Below, one piece after another: positions 1 through 8,591 of a stretch of 64,000 nucleotides of DNA; position 1 is the stretch's first letter, and every line of letters begins with the position of its first letter. Made by a program: the position numbers and the translations under genes. This DNA comes from Bacillus sp. THAF10 (lineage in GTDB: Bacteria > Bacillota > Bacilli > Bacillales > Bacillaceae_I). The notes beneath the pieces are model-generated. The model saw only the letters and a list, made by a program, of their open reading frames with translations, did not search any database and was not told where the DNA came from. The stretch is taken from NCBI RefSeq assembly GCF_009363695.1, contig NZ_CP045403.1, forward strand, positions 1,282,001 to 1,346,000, given 5' to 3'.

Positions 1-186
1 ATCGGTTTAGGGTTGAAGGCTCCAATGGCTTCTCTTGGAACGTTAATTGACGATGGATTTAAGTCATTACAAATCTTCCCACATATTATGATTTTCCCAG
101 CAATTATCATCAGTTTGTTGATGATTGCGTTTAACCTTGTTGCGGATGGATTCCGTGATGCATTAGATCCGAAAATGAAAGACTAA
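1..186 (+). CDS. oppC: Oligopeptide ABC transporter permease OppC, C-terminal end (partial)
   Basis: The first 61 codons are open from base 1 and stop with TAA. The tail has one long hydrophobic segment (IMIFPAIIISLLMIAFNLVA) followed by DGFRDALDPKMKD. That ending, a transmembrane helix then GxRDALDP, is typical of the OppC/DppC inner-membrane permease family. It lies 23 bases before oppD, so it is the permease of the same oligopeptide importer. The N-terminal part lies outside the window. A DppC or AppC assignment cannot be excluded from this fragment. Confidence 0.85.
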   Translation: MGLGLKAPMASLGTLIDDGFKSLQIFPHIMIFPAIIISLLMIAFNLVADGFRDALDPKMKD

Positions 187-209
187 GGAATAAAGGCAGG
201 TGAAAGACA

Positions 210-1289
210 GTGGAAAAAATTCTTGAAGTAAAGAACTTACATGTTTCTTTTGATACATTTGGAGGAGAAGTAAAGGCAATCCGTGGCGTGAACTTCAACC
301 TGAAAAAAGGAGAAACGCTTGCTATCGTTGGTGAATCTGGTTCAGGTAAATCAGTTACGACAAAGACGGTAATGCGACTATTGCCTCCTAATAACTCCAA
401 TATAAAACACGGTGAAATAATCTTTGATGGTAAAGATTTAACGAAGCTTTCTGAAAAGGAAATGCAAGCGATACGCGGAAAAGACATTTCCATGATATTT
501 CAGGATCCAATGACTTCCTTAAACCCTACGATGACGGTTGGGAAACAAATCATGGAAGGAATCATTAAGCATCAAAAATTAAGTAAAAGTGCAGCGAAGG
601 AAAAAGCAATTGACCTTTTACGACTTGTAGGAATTCCAATGCCAGAAGAGCGCTTTAAACAATATCCTCACCAATTTTCAGGGGGAATGAGACAAAGGGT
701 TGTTATCGCTATCTCTCTTGCGTGTAACCCTAAGGTGTTAATCGCTGATGAGCCAACAACAGCGTTGGACGTTACGATACAAGCACAAATTCTGGATTTG
801 ATGAAAGACCTGCAACAAAAAATTGATACCTCTATCATCTTTATTACCCATGATCTTGGGGTGGTAGCAAATGTTGCCGATCGTGTGGCTGTTATGTATG
901 GAGGACAAATTATTGAAATGGGTACCGTAGACGAAATCTTTTATGACCCAAGACACCCATACACGTGGGGACTGTTGAGCTCCATGCCTGATCTTGAGCT
1001 TGCAGATGCAAATGAATTATACGCGATTCCAGGGTCTCCACCTGACTTAACAGATCCTCCTAAAGGGGACGCGTTTGCTCCGCGTAATGAGTTTGCCATG
1101 CAAATTGATATGGAAATGGAGCCACCAATGTTTCAAATTTCCAAAACTCACTTTGCAAAAACGTGGCTTCTTCATGAAGACGCTCCAGCAGTAGAGCCTC
1201 CGCTTGCTGTTCAAAAACGTCGTCGCAGTATGCCGCAAAACTTTGAAAAGCCTGTTATGGTAAAGGACGGTGAACACAATGACTTCTAA
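210..1289 (+). CDS. oppD: Oligopeptide ABC transporter ATP-binding protein OppD
   Basis: Nucleotide-binding subunit that powers oligopeptide import; in Bacillus this uptake also brings in Phr and competence peptides. The protein (359 aa) has Walker A GESGSGKS at about 41-48, Q-loop FQDP near 97-100, signature FSGGMRQR near 156-163 and Walker B VLIADEP near 176-182. A C-terminal oligopeptide-transporter extension with HPYTWGLL and PGSPPDL follows. The start is GTG at 210, preceded by an AGG-rich site. The gene follows oppC and overlaps oppF by about 11 bases, so it is translated from one operon. Length and motif order are normal for OppD/DppD. Confidence 0.93.
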   Translation: MEKILEVKNLHVSFDTFGGEVKAIRGVNFNLKKGETLAIVGESGSGKSVTTKTVMRLLPPNNSNIKHGEIIFDGKDLTKLSEKEMQAIRGKDISMIFQDPMTSLNPTMTVGKQIMEGIIKHQKLSKSAAKEKAIDLLRLVGIPMPEERFKQYPHQFSGGMRQRVVIAISLACNPKVLIADEPTTALDVTIQAQILDLMKDLQQKIDTSIIFITHDLGVVANVADRVAVMYGGQIIEMGTVDEIFYDPRHPYTWGLLSSMPDLELADANELYAIPGSPPDLTDPPKGDAFAPRNEFAMQIDMEMEPPMFQISKTHFAKTWLLHEDAPAVEPPLAVQKRRRSMPQNFEKPVMVKDGEHNDF

Positions 1290-2223
1290 GGAAAAACTTT
1301 TAGAAATCCGGAACCTGAAACAGTACTTTAACGAAGGCAAACCAAATATGGTTAAAGCAATCGACGGGTTAAATTTTGATATTTACCGAGGAGAGACATT
1401 AGGTTTGGTTGGAGAGTCCGGATGTGGTAAATCAACTACTGGACGCACCATCATCCGTCTCTATGACGCAACGGATGGAGAAGTTCTTTTTGAAGGAGAA
1501 AATGTTCACGGCAAGAAATCGAAAAATGAATTGTTAAAATTCAACAGAAAAATGCAGATGATCTTCCAGGATCCTTCTGCTTCCCTAAACCCAAGAATGA
1601 CGGTTGCAGACTGCATTGCAGAAGGAATTGACATTCATGGTTTGGCGAAAAATAGAAAAGAACGTCTTGCCCGTGTTCATGAACTACTTGAAACAGTTGG
1701 CTTGAATAAAGAACATGCTAACCGCTATCCTCACGAGTTTAGTGGTGGTCAACGCCAACGGATTGGAATTGCACGAGCTTTGGCAGTAGAGCCTGATTTT
1801 ATCATTGCTGATGAACCAATCTCTGCTCTTGACGTGTCCATTCAAGCACAAGTTGTTAACTTGATGAAAAAGCTACAAAAAGAAAAAGGCTTAACATATC
1901 TATTTATTGCCCACGATCTTTCCATGGTTAAGTACATCTCTGATCGGATTGGGGTTATGTATTTTGGTAAAATGGTGGAGCTTGCTGATGCAGATGAGCT
2001 CTACAACAATCCGATTCATCCTTATACAAAATCATTGTTAAGTGCTATTCCGCAGCCAGATCCAGATTCAGAACGCACGCGTAAACGTGTCGCATATGAT
2101 CCTAATTCTCATGGCTACACAGAAGACGATTCTGTAGAAATGCGTGAAATCAAACCTGGTCATTACGTGCTTTGCTCTGAGCAAGAATATAACCAATACA
2201 AAGCACAACATACTGGCCATTAA
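1279..2223 (+). CDS. oppF: Oligopeptide ABC transporter ATP-binding protein OppF
   Basis: Second ATPase of the oligopeptide importer, pairing with OppD at the membrane. It has Walker A GESGCGKS at about 45-52, FQDPSASLNPR as Q-loop, FSGGQRQR signature, IIADEPISALD Walker B and a C-terminal HPYTKSLLSAIP element of the oligopeptide family. I chose ATG 1279 because AAGGACGG ends eight bases before it; the in-frame GTG at 1270 lies inside that ribosome binding site. The start overlaps the end of oppD. A rho-independent terminator follows directly, so this is the last gene of the opp operon. Confidence 0.93.
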   Translation: MTSKEKLLEIRNLKQYFNEGKPNMVKAIDGLNFDIYRGETLGLVGESGCGKSTTGRTIIRLYDATDGEVLFEGENVHGKKSKNELLKFNRKMQMIFQDPSASLNPRMTVADCIAEGIDIHGLAKNRKERLARVHELLETVGLNKEHANRYPHEFSGGQRQRIGIARALAVEPDFIIADEPISALDVSIQAQVVNLMKKLQKEKGLTYLFIAHDLSMVKYISDRIGVMYFGKMVELADADELYNNPIHPYTKSLLSAIPQPDPDSERTRKRVAYDPNSHGYTEDDSVEMREIKPGHYVLCSEQEYNQYKAQHTGH

Positions 2224-2229
2224 TTTTTC

Positions 2230-2260
2230 ATACCCTCAAATTTTGGGGGTATTTTTTTTT
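2230..2260 (+). terminator. Terminator of the opp operon
   Basis: Inverted repeat ATACCCTC...GGGGGTAT with a three-base loop after extra A-T pairs, followed by a run of ten T. It starts six bases after the oppF stop. Confidence 0.85.
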
Positions 2261-2311
2261 TACCAAATACATATGGATTATTACATTATAGGTTTTGTTA
2301 AACATTTTTAC

Positions 2312-2428
2312 CTGTTGATTGGAGCAAAGGCTTCTTGGGAAGGAAGCGATTGACTGGAGGACCCCATAAGCATATGCTAGGAGGCTCACAATTTGCTCGG
2401 CAGGACCATTTGCGGAAAACAATAGTGT
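2312..2428 (+). repeat. Interspersed palindromic repeat, copy 1
   Basis: Begins CTGTTGATTGGAGC and ends TTTGCGGAAAACAATAG, with GACTGGAGGACCCC inside. The same head, middle and tail recur at 10055, 14244, 26126 (reverse) and 28408. The interior is rich in short inverted repeats and has no coding potential. It fills the 325-base gap between oppF and the next gene. Apparent minus-strand open frames here do not match any family I recognise. Confidence 0.75.
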
Positions 2429-2548
2429 AGTTTTTCTCCACCTATAGTACTCGAGAAGTATTTTGAAGAAATTTGTTGAAAAAGGCAAAAAACCAACGAT
2501 TTTCCAGTATAATAGAAGTAACAAACAAAAAGGGGCATTGATGGAAAA

Positions 2549-3763
2549 ATGAAAAAGAAATGGATAGCAAGTCTTGTAGCTGCAGCAAGCATTTTTGCAG
2601 GGAACGTTTTGACAGCTGATGCAGCAGAAGACGAAGTGTTGCATGCGGCAAAGCACGCACAAAAACAGGTGAATCTTGAGATGAGAGAATTGCCAGTATC
2701 ATTGGCACGATTTGCATTTGATTCGGGTTATACGTTTACTTATCCGGATGCGGTAAGAGGTATTTATGTAACAGGACACTCAGCAGGTGGAGAAAGATTT
2801 GAGAGATTGCTAGATTTATTGAACAAGACGGATTTAAATGCGATGGTCATTGATATTAAAGACGATCATGGATATTTAACGTATGTTCCAGAAGAAGAGG
2901 ACTCTCCTTTTCAAGATATAGCTCAACCCTACATAAAAAACCCTCAGGAAATGATGAAGACTCTTGAGAAAAATGAAGTTTATCCAATAGGAAGAATTGT
3001 AGTTTTTAAAGATTCTGTTTTAGCGAAGAAACGACCAGATCTATCTTTCCAAGAAAATAACAATGTATGGGTTAATGGACGTGGGGAAGCGTTTGTGAAT
3101 CCTTTCTTAAAAGAAGTTTGGGATTATAATATTGATATAGCAATTGAAGCAGCGAAAATGGGGTTTCAGGAGATTCAGTTTGACTATGTCAGGTTTCCTG
3201 AAGGATTTGAAAAAAGAGATACTACCCTTAAATATGGGTACGGGGAATACGAAAATCAAGATTTGGATAATGTAAAAAAACGAGTGGAAGCAGTATCGGA
3301 CTTTGTAGCATATGCACGAGAAAGACTTGAACCATATAATGTTCAAGTATCCGTTGATATTTTTGGCTATACGGCAACGTTGCCAGAAGCACCAGGAATT
3401 GGTCAAAACTTTACGCGAATATCAGAGCATGTGGATGTTATCTCCTCTATGATTTATCCAAGTCACTGGACATCTTATTTTGGAATAGCAAAACCTGACA
3501 CGGAACCTTATAAGCTGGTGAAGGAATATGCCAAGCTTGAGAATGCCAAGCTGGATGAGCTTGAGGATAGACCGGTATCAAGGCCATGGATTCAGGATTT
3601 CACAGCTACCTGGCTTGGTAGTGGCAACTATATTCCTTATGGAGCGAAAGAGGTAGAAGATCAAATAAGAGCATTAAACGAAAACGGTATTAATGAATTT
3701 TTAATATGGAACGCAGGAAATTCCTATACTGAAAACGTGGACTTTACGCCACTTAATGACTAA
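2549..3763 (+). CDS. Secreted putative glycoside hydrolase (DUF4015/GHL10-like)
   Basis: A 404-aa protein with an N-terminal signal peptide (KKK, hydrophobic core, cleavage near TADA-AE at about 26), so probably exported. The rest resembles the COG1306/DUF4015 family of TIM-barrel glycosidase-like proteins: VRGIYVTGHSAGG at the first strand, MVIDIKDDHGYLTY, then IQFDYVRFPEGF, DIFGYT and YPSHW. In the family these Asp/Tyr-bearing strands line a sugar-binding groove, but activity is mostly uncharacterised. It stands alone between the opp repeat and a bidirectional terminator. A three-codon ATG-GAA-AAA-TGA frame at 2541 with a strong AAGGGG site overlaps the start codon, which suggests translational coupling. 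Confidence 0.72.
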   Translation: MKKKWIASLVAAASIFAGNVLTADAAEDEVLHAAKHAQKQVNLEMRELPVSLARFAFDSGYTFTYPDAVRGIYVTGHSAGGERFERLLDLLNKTDLNAMVIDIKDDHGYLTYVPEEEDSPFQDIAQPYIKNPQEMMKTLEKNEVYPIGRIVVFKDSVLAKKRPDLSFQENNNVWVNGRGEAFVNPFLKEVWDYNIDIAIEAAKMGFQEIQFDYVRFPEGFEKRDTTLKYGYGEYENQDLDNVKKRVEAVSDFVAYARERLEPYNVQVSVDIFGYTATLPEAPGIGQNFTRISEHVDVISSMIYPSHWTSYFGIAKPDTEPYKLVKEYAKLENAKLDELEDRPVSRPWIQDFTATWLGSGNYIPYGAKEVEDQIRALNENGINEFLIWNAGNSYTENVDFTPLND

Positions 3764-3767
3764 AGGT

Positions 3768-3800
3768 AAAAAAGCTGCCCAAAACTTGGCAGCTTTTTTT
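3768..3800. terminator. Bidirectional terminator between converging genes
   Basis: AAAAAAGCTGCC / GGCAGCTTTTTTT stem with an eight-base loop, A-rich on one side and T-rich on the other. It serves both the glycosidase-like gene and the small minus-strand membrane gene. Confidence 0.88.
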
Positions 3801-3801
3801 C

Positions 3802-3990
3802 TTAATCTTTATTTTTTCCACCAACATTTTTCCAGCCAGCTTGAACACTCATAGACTTATCAAAGCTTTCAGAGCCTTTCTTTTTTCCAAAAAGCCCTTC
3901 ACCGATTCCATTTGTTAAAACACCCATAACGGCTGTAATTCCAATAACTAAAACAGCTACAATCGTAAAATCGATAAAATATTCAATCAC
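3802..3990 (-). CDS. Small single-pass membrane protein, unknown
   Basis: A 62-aa protein starting VIEYFIDFTIVAVLVIGITAVMG, so one N-terminal transmembrane helix, followed by a short Lys/Ser-rich tail with GLFGKKKG. I chose GTG at 3990 because AAGGGG lies nine bases upstream; a longer in-frame reading back to 4125 adds a poor N-terminus with no ribosome binding site. It ends at the shared terminator with the glycosidase-like gene. I do not recognise the family. It could be a small membrane-anchored regulator or assembly factor. Confidence 0.55.
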   Translation of the reverse strand: MIEYFIDFTIVAVLVIGITAVMGVLTNGIGEGLFGKKKGSESFDKSMSVQAGWKNVGGKNKD

Positions 3991-4157
3991 TACCTTCAAC
4001 CCCTTTGCATATGTAATCGTATACAATACCCCTCGTTCTCTATTGTAGGATATGTTTATAAGAAAAGGAAGAGGGTATATTAACAGTGAAGTCTGTTTAA
4101 TTTTTGTTATACTTATAATGTACATAGATATATTAGAAAGGGGACATTTACAAGAGA

Positions 4158-4733
4158 ATGAATTGGTATGAGAAACTAAATCAGTATTTTCCAGTAGAAG
4201 AGATGAAATCCAGAGAGCACATGGAGCTTTTGTTAAAAGAAAAAGGTGATATTTATCATAAGGATGAAGGGGAACATCATGTTTTAATGTATGTCGAACT
4301 CGATAACTTCATTTTTATTGACTATCTATTTGTTTCAAAGGATGCAAGAGGCATGGGATTAGGACACAAGCTTCTAAATAAGCTAAAGGAAAAAGGGAAA
4401 GCGATTATTCTTGAGGTAGAACCTGTTGATTATGAGGACACAGATACGGAGAAGCGCCTCCGTTTTTATAAACGAGAAGGATTTGAACATGCTTCCTCCA
4501 TTGGTTACCGCAGGAGGTCTCTTGCGACAAATGAAGTGAATCCAATGGAAATTCTCTATTGGTCTCCAACGAACGCAGATGAAGAAGCTATCTATCAAGG
4601 GATGAAAGCTACATATGAACAAATTCACACATATAAAGATAAACAATTATACGGAGAATCCTATGATAACGTAGATAAGGTCCTTACGTATGATGAGGAC
4701 GAAGGCAATGAGGATATCCTCGCAAAGCTATAA
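4158..4733 (+). CDS. yjbC: GNAT-family acetyltransferase YjbC
   Basis: A 191-aa Gcn5-related acetyltransferase. The acetyl-CoA loop is visible as VSKDARGMGLGHKLLNKL (about residues 59-76), followed by the β-strand AIILEVEP and the FYKREGFEHA motif. The acidic C-terminal extension after residue 130 resembles B. subtilis YjbC, which is cotranscribed with spx and stress-induced. Here spx lies 5.6 kb further on, behind an inserted opposite-strand efflux operon, so that cotranscription is lost. The substrate is unknown. A ribosome binding site (AAAGGGGA) precedes ATG 4158. Confidence 0.8.
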   Translation: MNWYEKLNQYFPVEEMKSREHMELLLKEKGDIYHKDEGEHHVLMYVELDNFIFIDYLFVSKDARGMGLGHKLLNKLKEKGKAIILEVEPVDYEDTDTEKRLRFYKREGFEHASSIGYRRRSLATNEVNPMEILYWSPTNADEEAIYQGMKATYEQIHTYKDKQLYGESYDNVDKVLTYDEDEGNEDILAKL

Positions 4734-4772
4734 AAAAATCCCTGCCGCTGCTTTAGCGGTCAGGGATTTTTA
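4734..4772. terminator. Bidirectional terminator yjbC / GDSL esterase
   Basis: AAAAAATCCCTG arm pairs with CAGGGATTTTT, with an inner CCGCTG..AGCGG helix. The right arm encodes the last codons and stop of the minus-strand GDSL gene. Confidence 0.85.
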
Positions 4773-5491
4773 TATGCATTTTTCATCAATCTAACAATTT
4801 CTGTATACCCTTTATCATTAGGGTGAATGTCATCTTTTTTTATATGGGTCCATTCTTGCGCTTTTCCCAAAAAAGCTTCAAAAGGGTCTACAACAAGCGT
4901 TTTGCCTTTTCGTGATTTGGTGTCTTCAGCGTAGTCTTTCACCATGGTATTAAATTGAGGTGCATATTCCTCTGCCAACTCGTGAAACTTATGATCTTCA
5001 GGATAAGGATTGTACAGCCCGAGCAGAATGAGAGTAGCATTAGGATTAATCTCTTGCAGCATATTGAATAATTCTTTATAGGTTCTGTTTAATATCTCCA
5101 ATCGCAAATCCAAGCTTTGCTCTTCAAAATCAGCATCCAAAGCTTGCAGCAAATCATTACCACCAATGGAAACGGTTATGATGTCAGCGGTTTTTAATCG
5201 ATTCCGCACGGCTTCATCTCCACTCAAAAAAGCAAGTAGACCGCTTGATGTTAATCCAGGAATCCCATAGTTTTCTACCTTCACATTATTTTCTTCACGA
5301 AGGAATTTTGTAAACTGTGGGACAAATCCGTGAATTCGTAAATAATTTTCTTCTGAAGAACCCAATCCAGCTGTTAGAGAATCTCCAATAGCTAGATAGG
5401 TAAGTTCTTTGGGAGATTCCGCAATGACGGGAGCATAGGAAAGACTGCTTGCAAAAAGCAGAACAAAAAATAAGCTGAATTTTTTAAGCAT
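4760..5491 (-). CDS. Exported SGNH/GDSL-type esterase or lipase
   Basis: About 243 aa with an N-terminal signal peptide (LKKFSLFFVLLFASSLSYA). The SGNH catalytic blocks are in order: AIGDSLTAG (nucleophile Ser), YGIPGLTSSG, SIGGNDLL (oxyanion Asn) and DDIHPNDKGY (catalytic Asp/His). Family members hydrolyse esters or lipids, or deacetylate cell-wall sugars, outside the membrane. I used ATG 5491 because a GTG at 5503 would sit directly on the GGGGA ribosome binding site. It is the last gene of the adaptor-RND pump-esterase operon and may act on a lipid or detergent-like compound handled by the pump (inference). Confidence 0.82.
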   Translation of the reverse strand: MLKKFSLFFVLLFASSLSYAPVIAESPKELTYLAIGDSLTAGLGSSEENYLRIHGFVPQFTKFLREENNVKVENYGIPGLTSSGLLAFLSGDEAVRNRLKTADIITVSIGGNDLLQALDADFEEQSLDLRLEILNRTYKELFNMLQEINPNATLILLGLYNPYPEDHKFHELAEEYAPQFNTMVKDYAEDTKSRKGKTLVVDPFEAFLGKAQEWTHIKKDDIHPNDKGYTEIVRLMKNAYKNP

Positions 5492-5513
5492 TGCCTCATT
5501 CACTCCCCGTTTT

Positions 5514-8500
5514 TTAGCCTTCTAGACTAGAAAGTTTCTTTCGCTTGCGATTATCACTATATCGGTCAAATAAATAGTAAACAACAGGAATTAAGATTAG
5601 CGTTATGACTGTGGCGAAACTTAATCCAAAGACAATAACGATGGCCATTGGTTGTTGAATTTCCATTCCTTCTCCAAAGCCTAGAGTAAGGGGAATCAAA
5701 CCAAGTATGGTAGTCAAAGCGGTCATGAATATCGGCCTTAAACGAGTGGACCCAGCAATTAATATGGCATCCCATGTTGATTTGCCATCCTTTTTCATGA
5801 TGTTAACATAGTCCACAAACACAATGGCATTATTCACGACGATTCCGGTGAGAATCAGCATTCCAACTAACGATCCGACACCAAGGGGCTGAAACGTGAC
5901 TAACAAACCAAAAATAATTCCTATCACCGTTAATGGAACGGAAAACATAATGATAAATGGATAGAAATAGGATTCAAATTGTCCTGCCATTACCATATAT
6001 ACGAGGACAATAGCTAGAGCCAATGCCCCGCCAAGCTTGAAAAATGCATCATTCATTTGTTCGTCCTGACCGCCGATTGCAATTTTATATTGATTATTGG
6101 GGATATAGATATTTTCTTTTAACGTTTTTTCTACATCCTCTATTACACTTCCGAGGTCTCTATTTACAATATCAGCAGTCACGGTAATTTCTCGATTTCT
6201 ATCTGTTCGTCTAATTTGACTCGGGCCCTGAGCTCTTTCAACAGAAGCAACAGCCTGCAGGGGAATATTTTCGCCAGTAGGTGTATTGATGAGCAGGGTT
6301 TCTAAATCCTCTAAAGAGGCAGTGTAGGTGTCTTCAATGGTTAGGCGAATATCGAGCTCTTCACCATCTCTTGCCATTCTGCTTGCCACTACACCTTTTG
6401 TGGCATTTGAAACGGCTGATGCTACTTGAGCACTGCCAATACCGAATTGGCTAGCTTTTACTCTGTCTATATCCACAACAATTTCAGGATTACCTTCAGT
6501 GAAGCTTGAAGATGGCTCCCGAATTCCATCTATTTTTTCCAAAAGTTCAACCGTTTGATCTGCCATAGATTTCAAGGTAGTCAAATCAGGACCTGTAATA
6601 TTTAAGGAAACAGGGGTTTGTGAGAAACCTGAGTCACCCGATGAAATAGAAATCTCAGCACCTGGAATATTTGCAAGCTTCTCGCGAATGTCATCTCCAA
6701 TTACTTTATCAGAACGACTTCTTTCGGTGACAGGTGTTAAAAGAATGCTATAATTGGCCCTATTTGTCTGGGTGCCAGCGGAAACGGAAAAATTATCAGT
6801 CCCACCAACGGTTACAAAGGAGAGGTCAATTTCAGAAATATCCTTTAACCGTTCATCAATATTCTCCATCACGTCATAGGTTGCATCAAGAGAGCTGCCG
6901 TCTGGTAATTGGACGGTCATCGAGATAAAGCTTTGATCTTGTTGTGGCAAAAACTCTTTTCCAATAAAAGGGATGCCTGCTAAGGAAACAAGAAACAGAA
7001 TGATGATGGAAACAACGGTTTTCTTAGGGTTTTTTAGAGCTTTTTCCAGCATTTTACGATACCAGCTGGTGAAAATGGAAAATCGCTCTTCAAATCTAGA
7101 TGTTTTATCGTTCACCTTTAAAAGTATAGAAGAAAACAGCGGAACGATAATCAAGGCAGTAAATAAAGATGCTAGTAAGGAAAAGGAAACTACAAGAGCT
7201 AGCGGTTTAAACAGCTGAGCTGCCAAGCCATCAACGAACACAATTGGCAAAAACACAATGACGGTTGTCAAAGTGGAGGCGATAATGGCAGGTCCTACTT
7301 CACTTGCCCCTTCAATCGCTGCATCTTTAAGAGAATAGCCTTTCTGACGTAGGCGATAAATGTTTTCCAAGATAACAATGGCATTATCGACCATCATCCC
7401 AATCCCTAAAGCAAGGCCCCCTAGGGTCAGCAAATTCAATGTTTGACCGCTAAAATACATGAAAATAAATGTGGTTACAATGGATATTGGAATCGATAAT
7501 CCAATAATTAAGGTACTTCTTACATTTCGTAAAAAGAAATAAAGGACGGCAGCGGCTAGTAGACTTCCAATAACCATATTCAAAGCAACAGCCTTTATAG
7601 ATTTTTCAATAAAGTCGCTTTGGTTGAATATCGGTTTTATTTCTACCCCTTCTGGTAAGGTCTTCTTAATTTCTTCCAGCTTTTTTTCAATATTGTTTGC
7701 AACCGTCACGGTATTACTGCCTGATTGTTTAAGAATTGACATTCCAACAGCAGGTTCACCATTCAAATAGCTCAGCTGAGTGGTTGGCTGAAGTGTTTCT
7801 TTTACTTCGCCTAATTGATCAAGCTGAATAACCCCTTTTGGAGTGGGGATTGGCAATGTTTGAACATCGAATATAGATTCATATTCACCAGTTATTCGAA
7901 TCGGAAGGTTCTGATTTTGGTCATTCAAAGAACCACCAGGTAAATTTAAATTTTCAGATCCTATAATTTGTTGTAGCTGATCAATGCTAACATCAAAGGA
8001 AGATAGTGCATTAGGATCTAAAGTAATCCGGACTTCATTCTCAGCTCCACCTTCAACCGAAATGGAGGCAATACCATCAACACTATTTAATTGAGGTTCA
8101 ATTTCCTGCTCTGCCAACTGTTTTGCTTTTGTCATTTCCCCAGATGGGTCTGTGATGGCGAGCTGAATAATTGGTAAATCACTTGGATTAAATCGCAATA
8201 CTCTTGGCAAGTTTGCCCCAGGTGGAAGAAAGTCGCGCACAGAATCAATTCTTTCCCTCATATCTAACGCGGCAAAGTCCATGTTCGTTCCCCATGTAAA
8301 TGCCACAAGAACAAGGGAGCCACCAGTCCTAGAAATAGAAGTGACCGATTCGACATTAGGGAGGGTGCTCATCGCATCCTCTAGAGGAGAAGAAACAAGG
8401 TTCTCGATTTCTTCAGGCCCAGCCCCCTCATAGGTAGTCGTAACAGCTACAATCGGAAAGGTTAGCTCTGGAAATAAATCTACTGTCATGCTGCGCATAC

Positions 8501-8582
8501 TGACAGCACCTAGGATTAACATTAGAATAATGACCATTGACATCGCAATGGGACGCAATACGGACAGCTTAGCAATTTTCAT
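5514..8582 (-). CDS. RND-family multidrug efflux permease (SwrC/AcrB-like)
   Basis: A 1022-aa inner-membrane proton-driven pump of the AcrB/MexB superfamily. The N-terminal helix is followed by VDLFPELTFPIVAVTTTYEGAGPEEIE, the usual start of the first porter loop. The GIGMMVDNAIVILENIYR helix carries the paired-Asp region of TM4, and a second half repeats the plan with PLTVIGIIFG and GIVVNNAIVFVDYVN. Two large extracytoplasmic loops are present. B. subtilis SwrC (YerP), which exports surfactin, is the nearest Gram-positive model. It follows the lipoprotein adaptor with ten bases between and precedes the GDSL esterase. No outer-membrane factor is expected. Confidence 0.92.
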   Translation of the reverse strand: MKIAKLSVLRPIAMSMVIILMLILGAVSMRSMTVDLFPELTFPIVAVTTTYEGAGPEEIENLVSSPLEDAMSTLPNVESVTSISRTGGSLVLVAFTWGTNMDFAALDMRERIDSVRDFLPPGANLPRVLRFNPSDLPIIQLAITDPSGEMTKAKQLAEQEIEPQLNSVDGIASISVEGGAENEVRITLDPNALSSFDVSIDQLQQIIGSENLNLPGGSLNDQNQNLPIRITGEYESIFDVQTLPIPTPKGVIQLDQLGEVKETLQPTTQLSYLNGEPAVGMSILKQSGSNTVTVANNIEKKLEEIKKTLPEGVEIKPIFNQSDFIEKSIKAVALNMVIGSLLAAAVLYFFLRNVRSTLIIGLSIPISIVTTFIFMYFSGQTLNLLTLGGLALGIGMMVDNAIVILENIYRLRQKGYSLKDAAIEGASEVGPAIIASTLTTVIVFLPIVFVDGLAAQLFKPLALVVSFSLLASLFTALIIVPLFSSILLKVNDKTSRFEERFSIFTSWYRKMLEKALKNPKKTVVSIIILFLVSLAGIPFIGKEFLPQQDQSFISMTVQLPDGSSLDATYDVMENIDERLKDISEIDLSFVTVGGTDNFSVSAGTQTNRANYSILLTPVTERSRSDKVIGDDIREKLANIPGAEISISSGDSGFSQTPVSLNITGPDLTTLKSMADQTVELLEKIDGIREPSSSFTEGNPEIVVDIDRVKASQFGIGSAQVASAVSNATKGVVASRMARDGEELDIRLTIEDTYTASLEDLETLLINTPTGENIPLQAVASVERAQGPSQIRRTDRNREITVTADIVNRDLGSVIEDVEKTLKENIYIPNNQYKIAIGGQDEQMNDAFFKLGGALALAIVLVYMVMAGQFESYFYPFIIMFSVPLTVIGIIFGLLVTFQPLGVGSLVGMLILTGIVVNNAIVFVDYVNIMKKDGKSTWDAILIAGSTRLRPIFMTALTTILGLIPLTLGFGEGMEIQQPMAIVIVFGLSFATVITLILIPVVYYLFDRYSDNRKRKKLSSLEG

Positions 8583-8591
8583 TTATCGGTT

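Noticed and set aside
2228..2717. Several overlapping minus-strand open frames of 68-144 aa
   Set aside because: They run through the opp terminator, the palindromic repeat and the antisense of a signal-peptide region, have no ribosome binding sites and no family resemblance.
6734..7218. Plus-strand frames inside the RND pump gene
   Set aside because: Shadows of a strong, full-length reading frame on the other strand; no ribosome binding sites.
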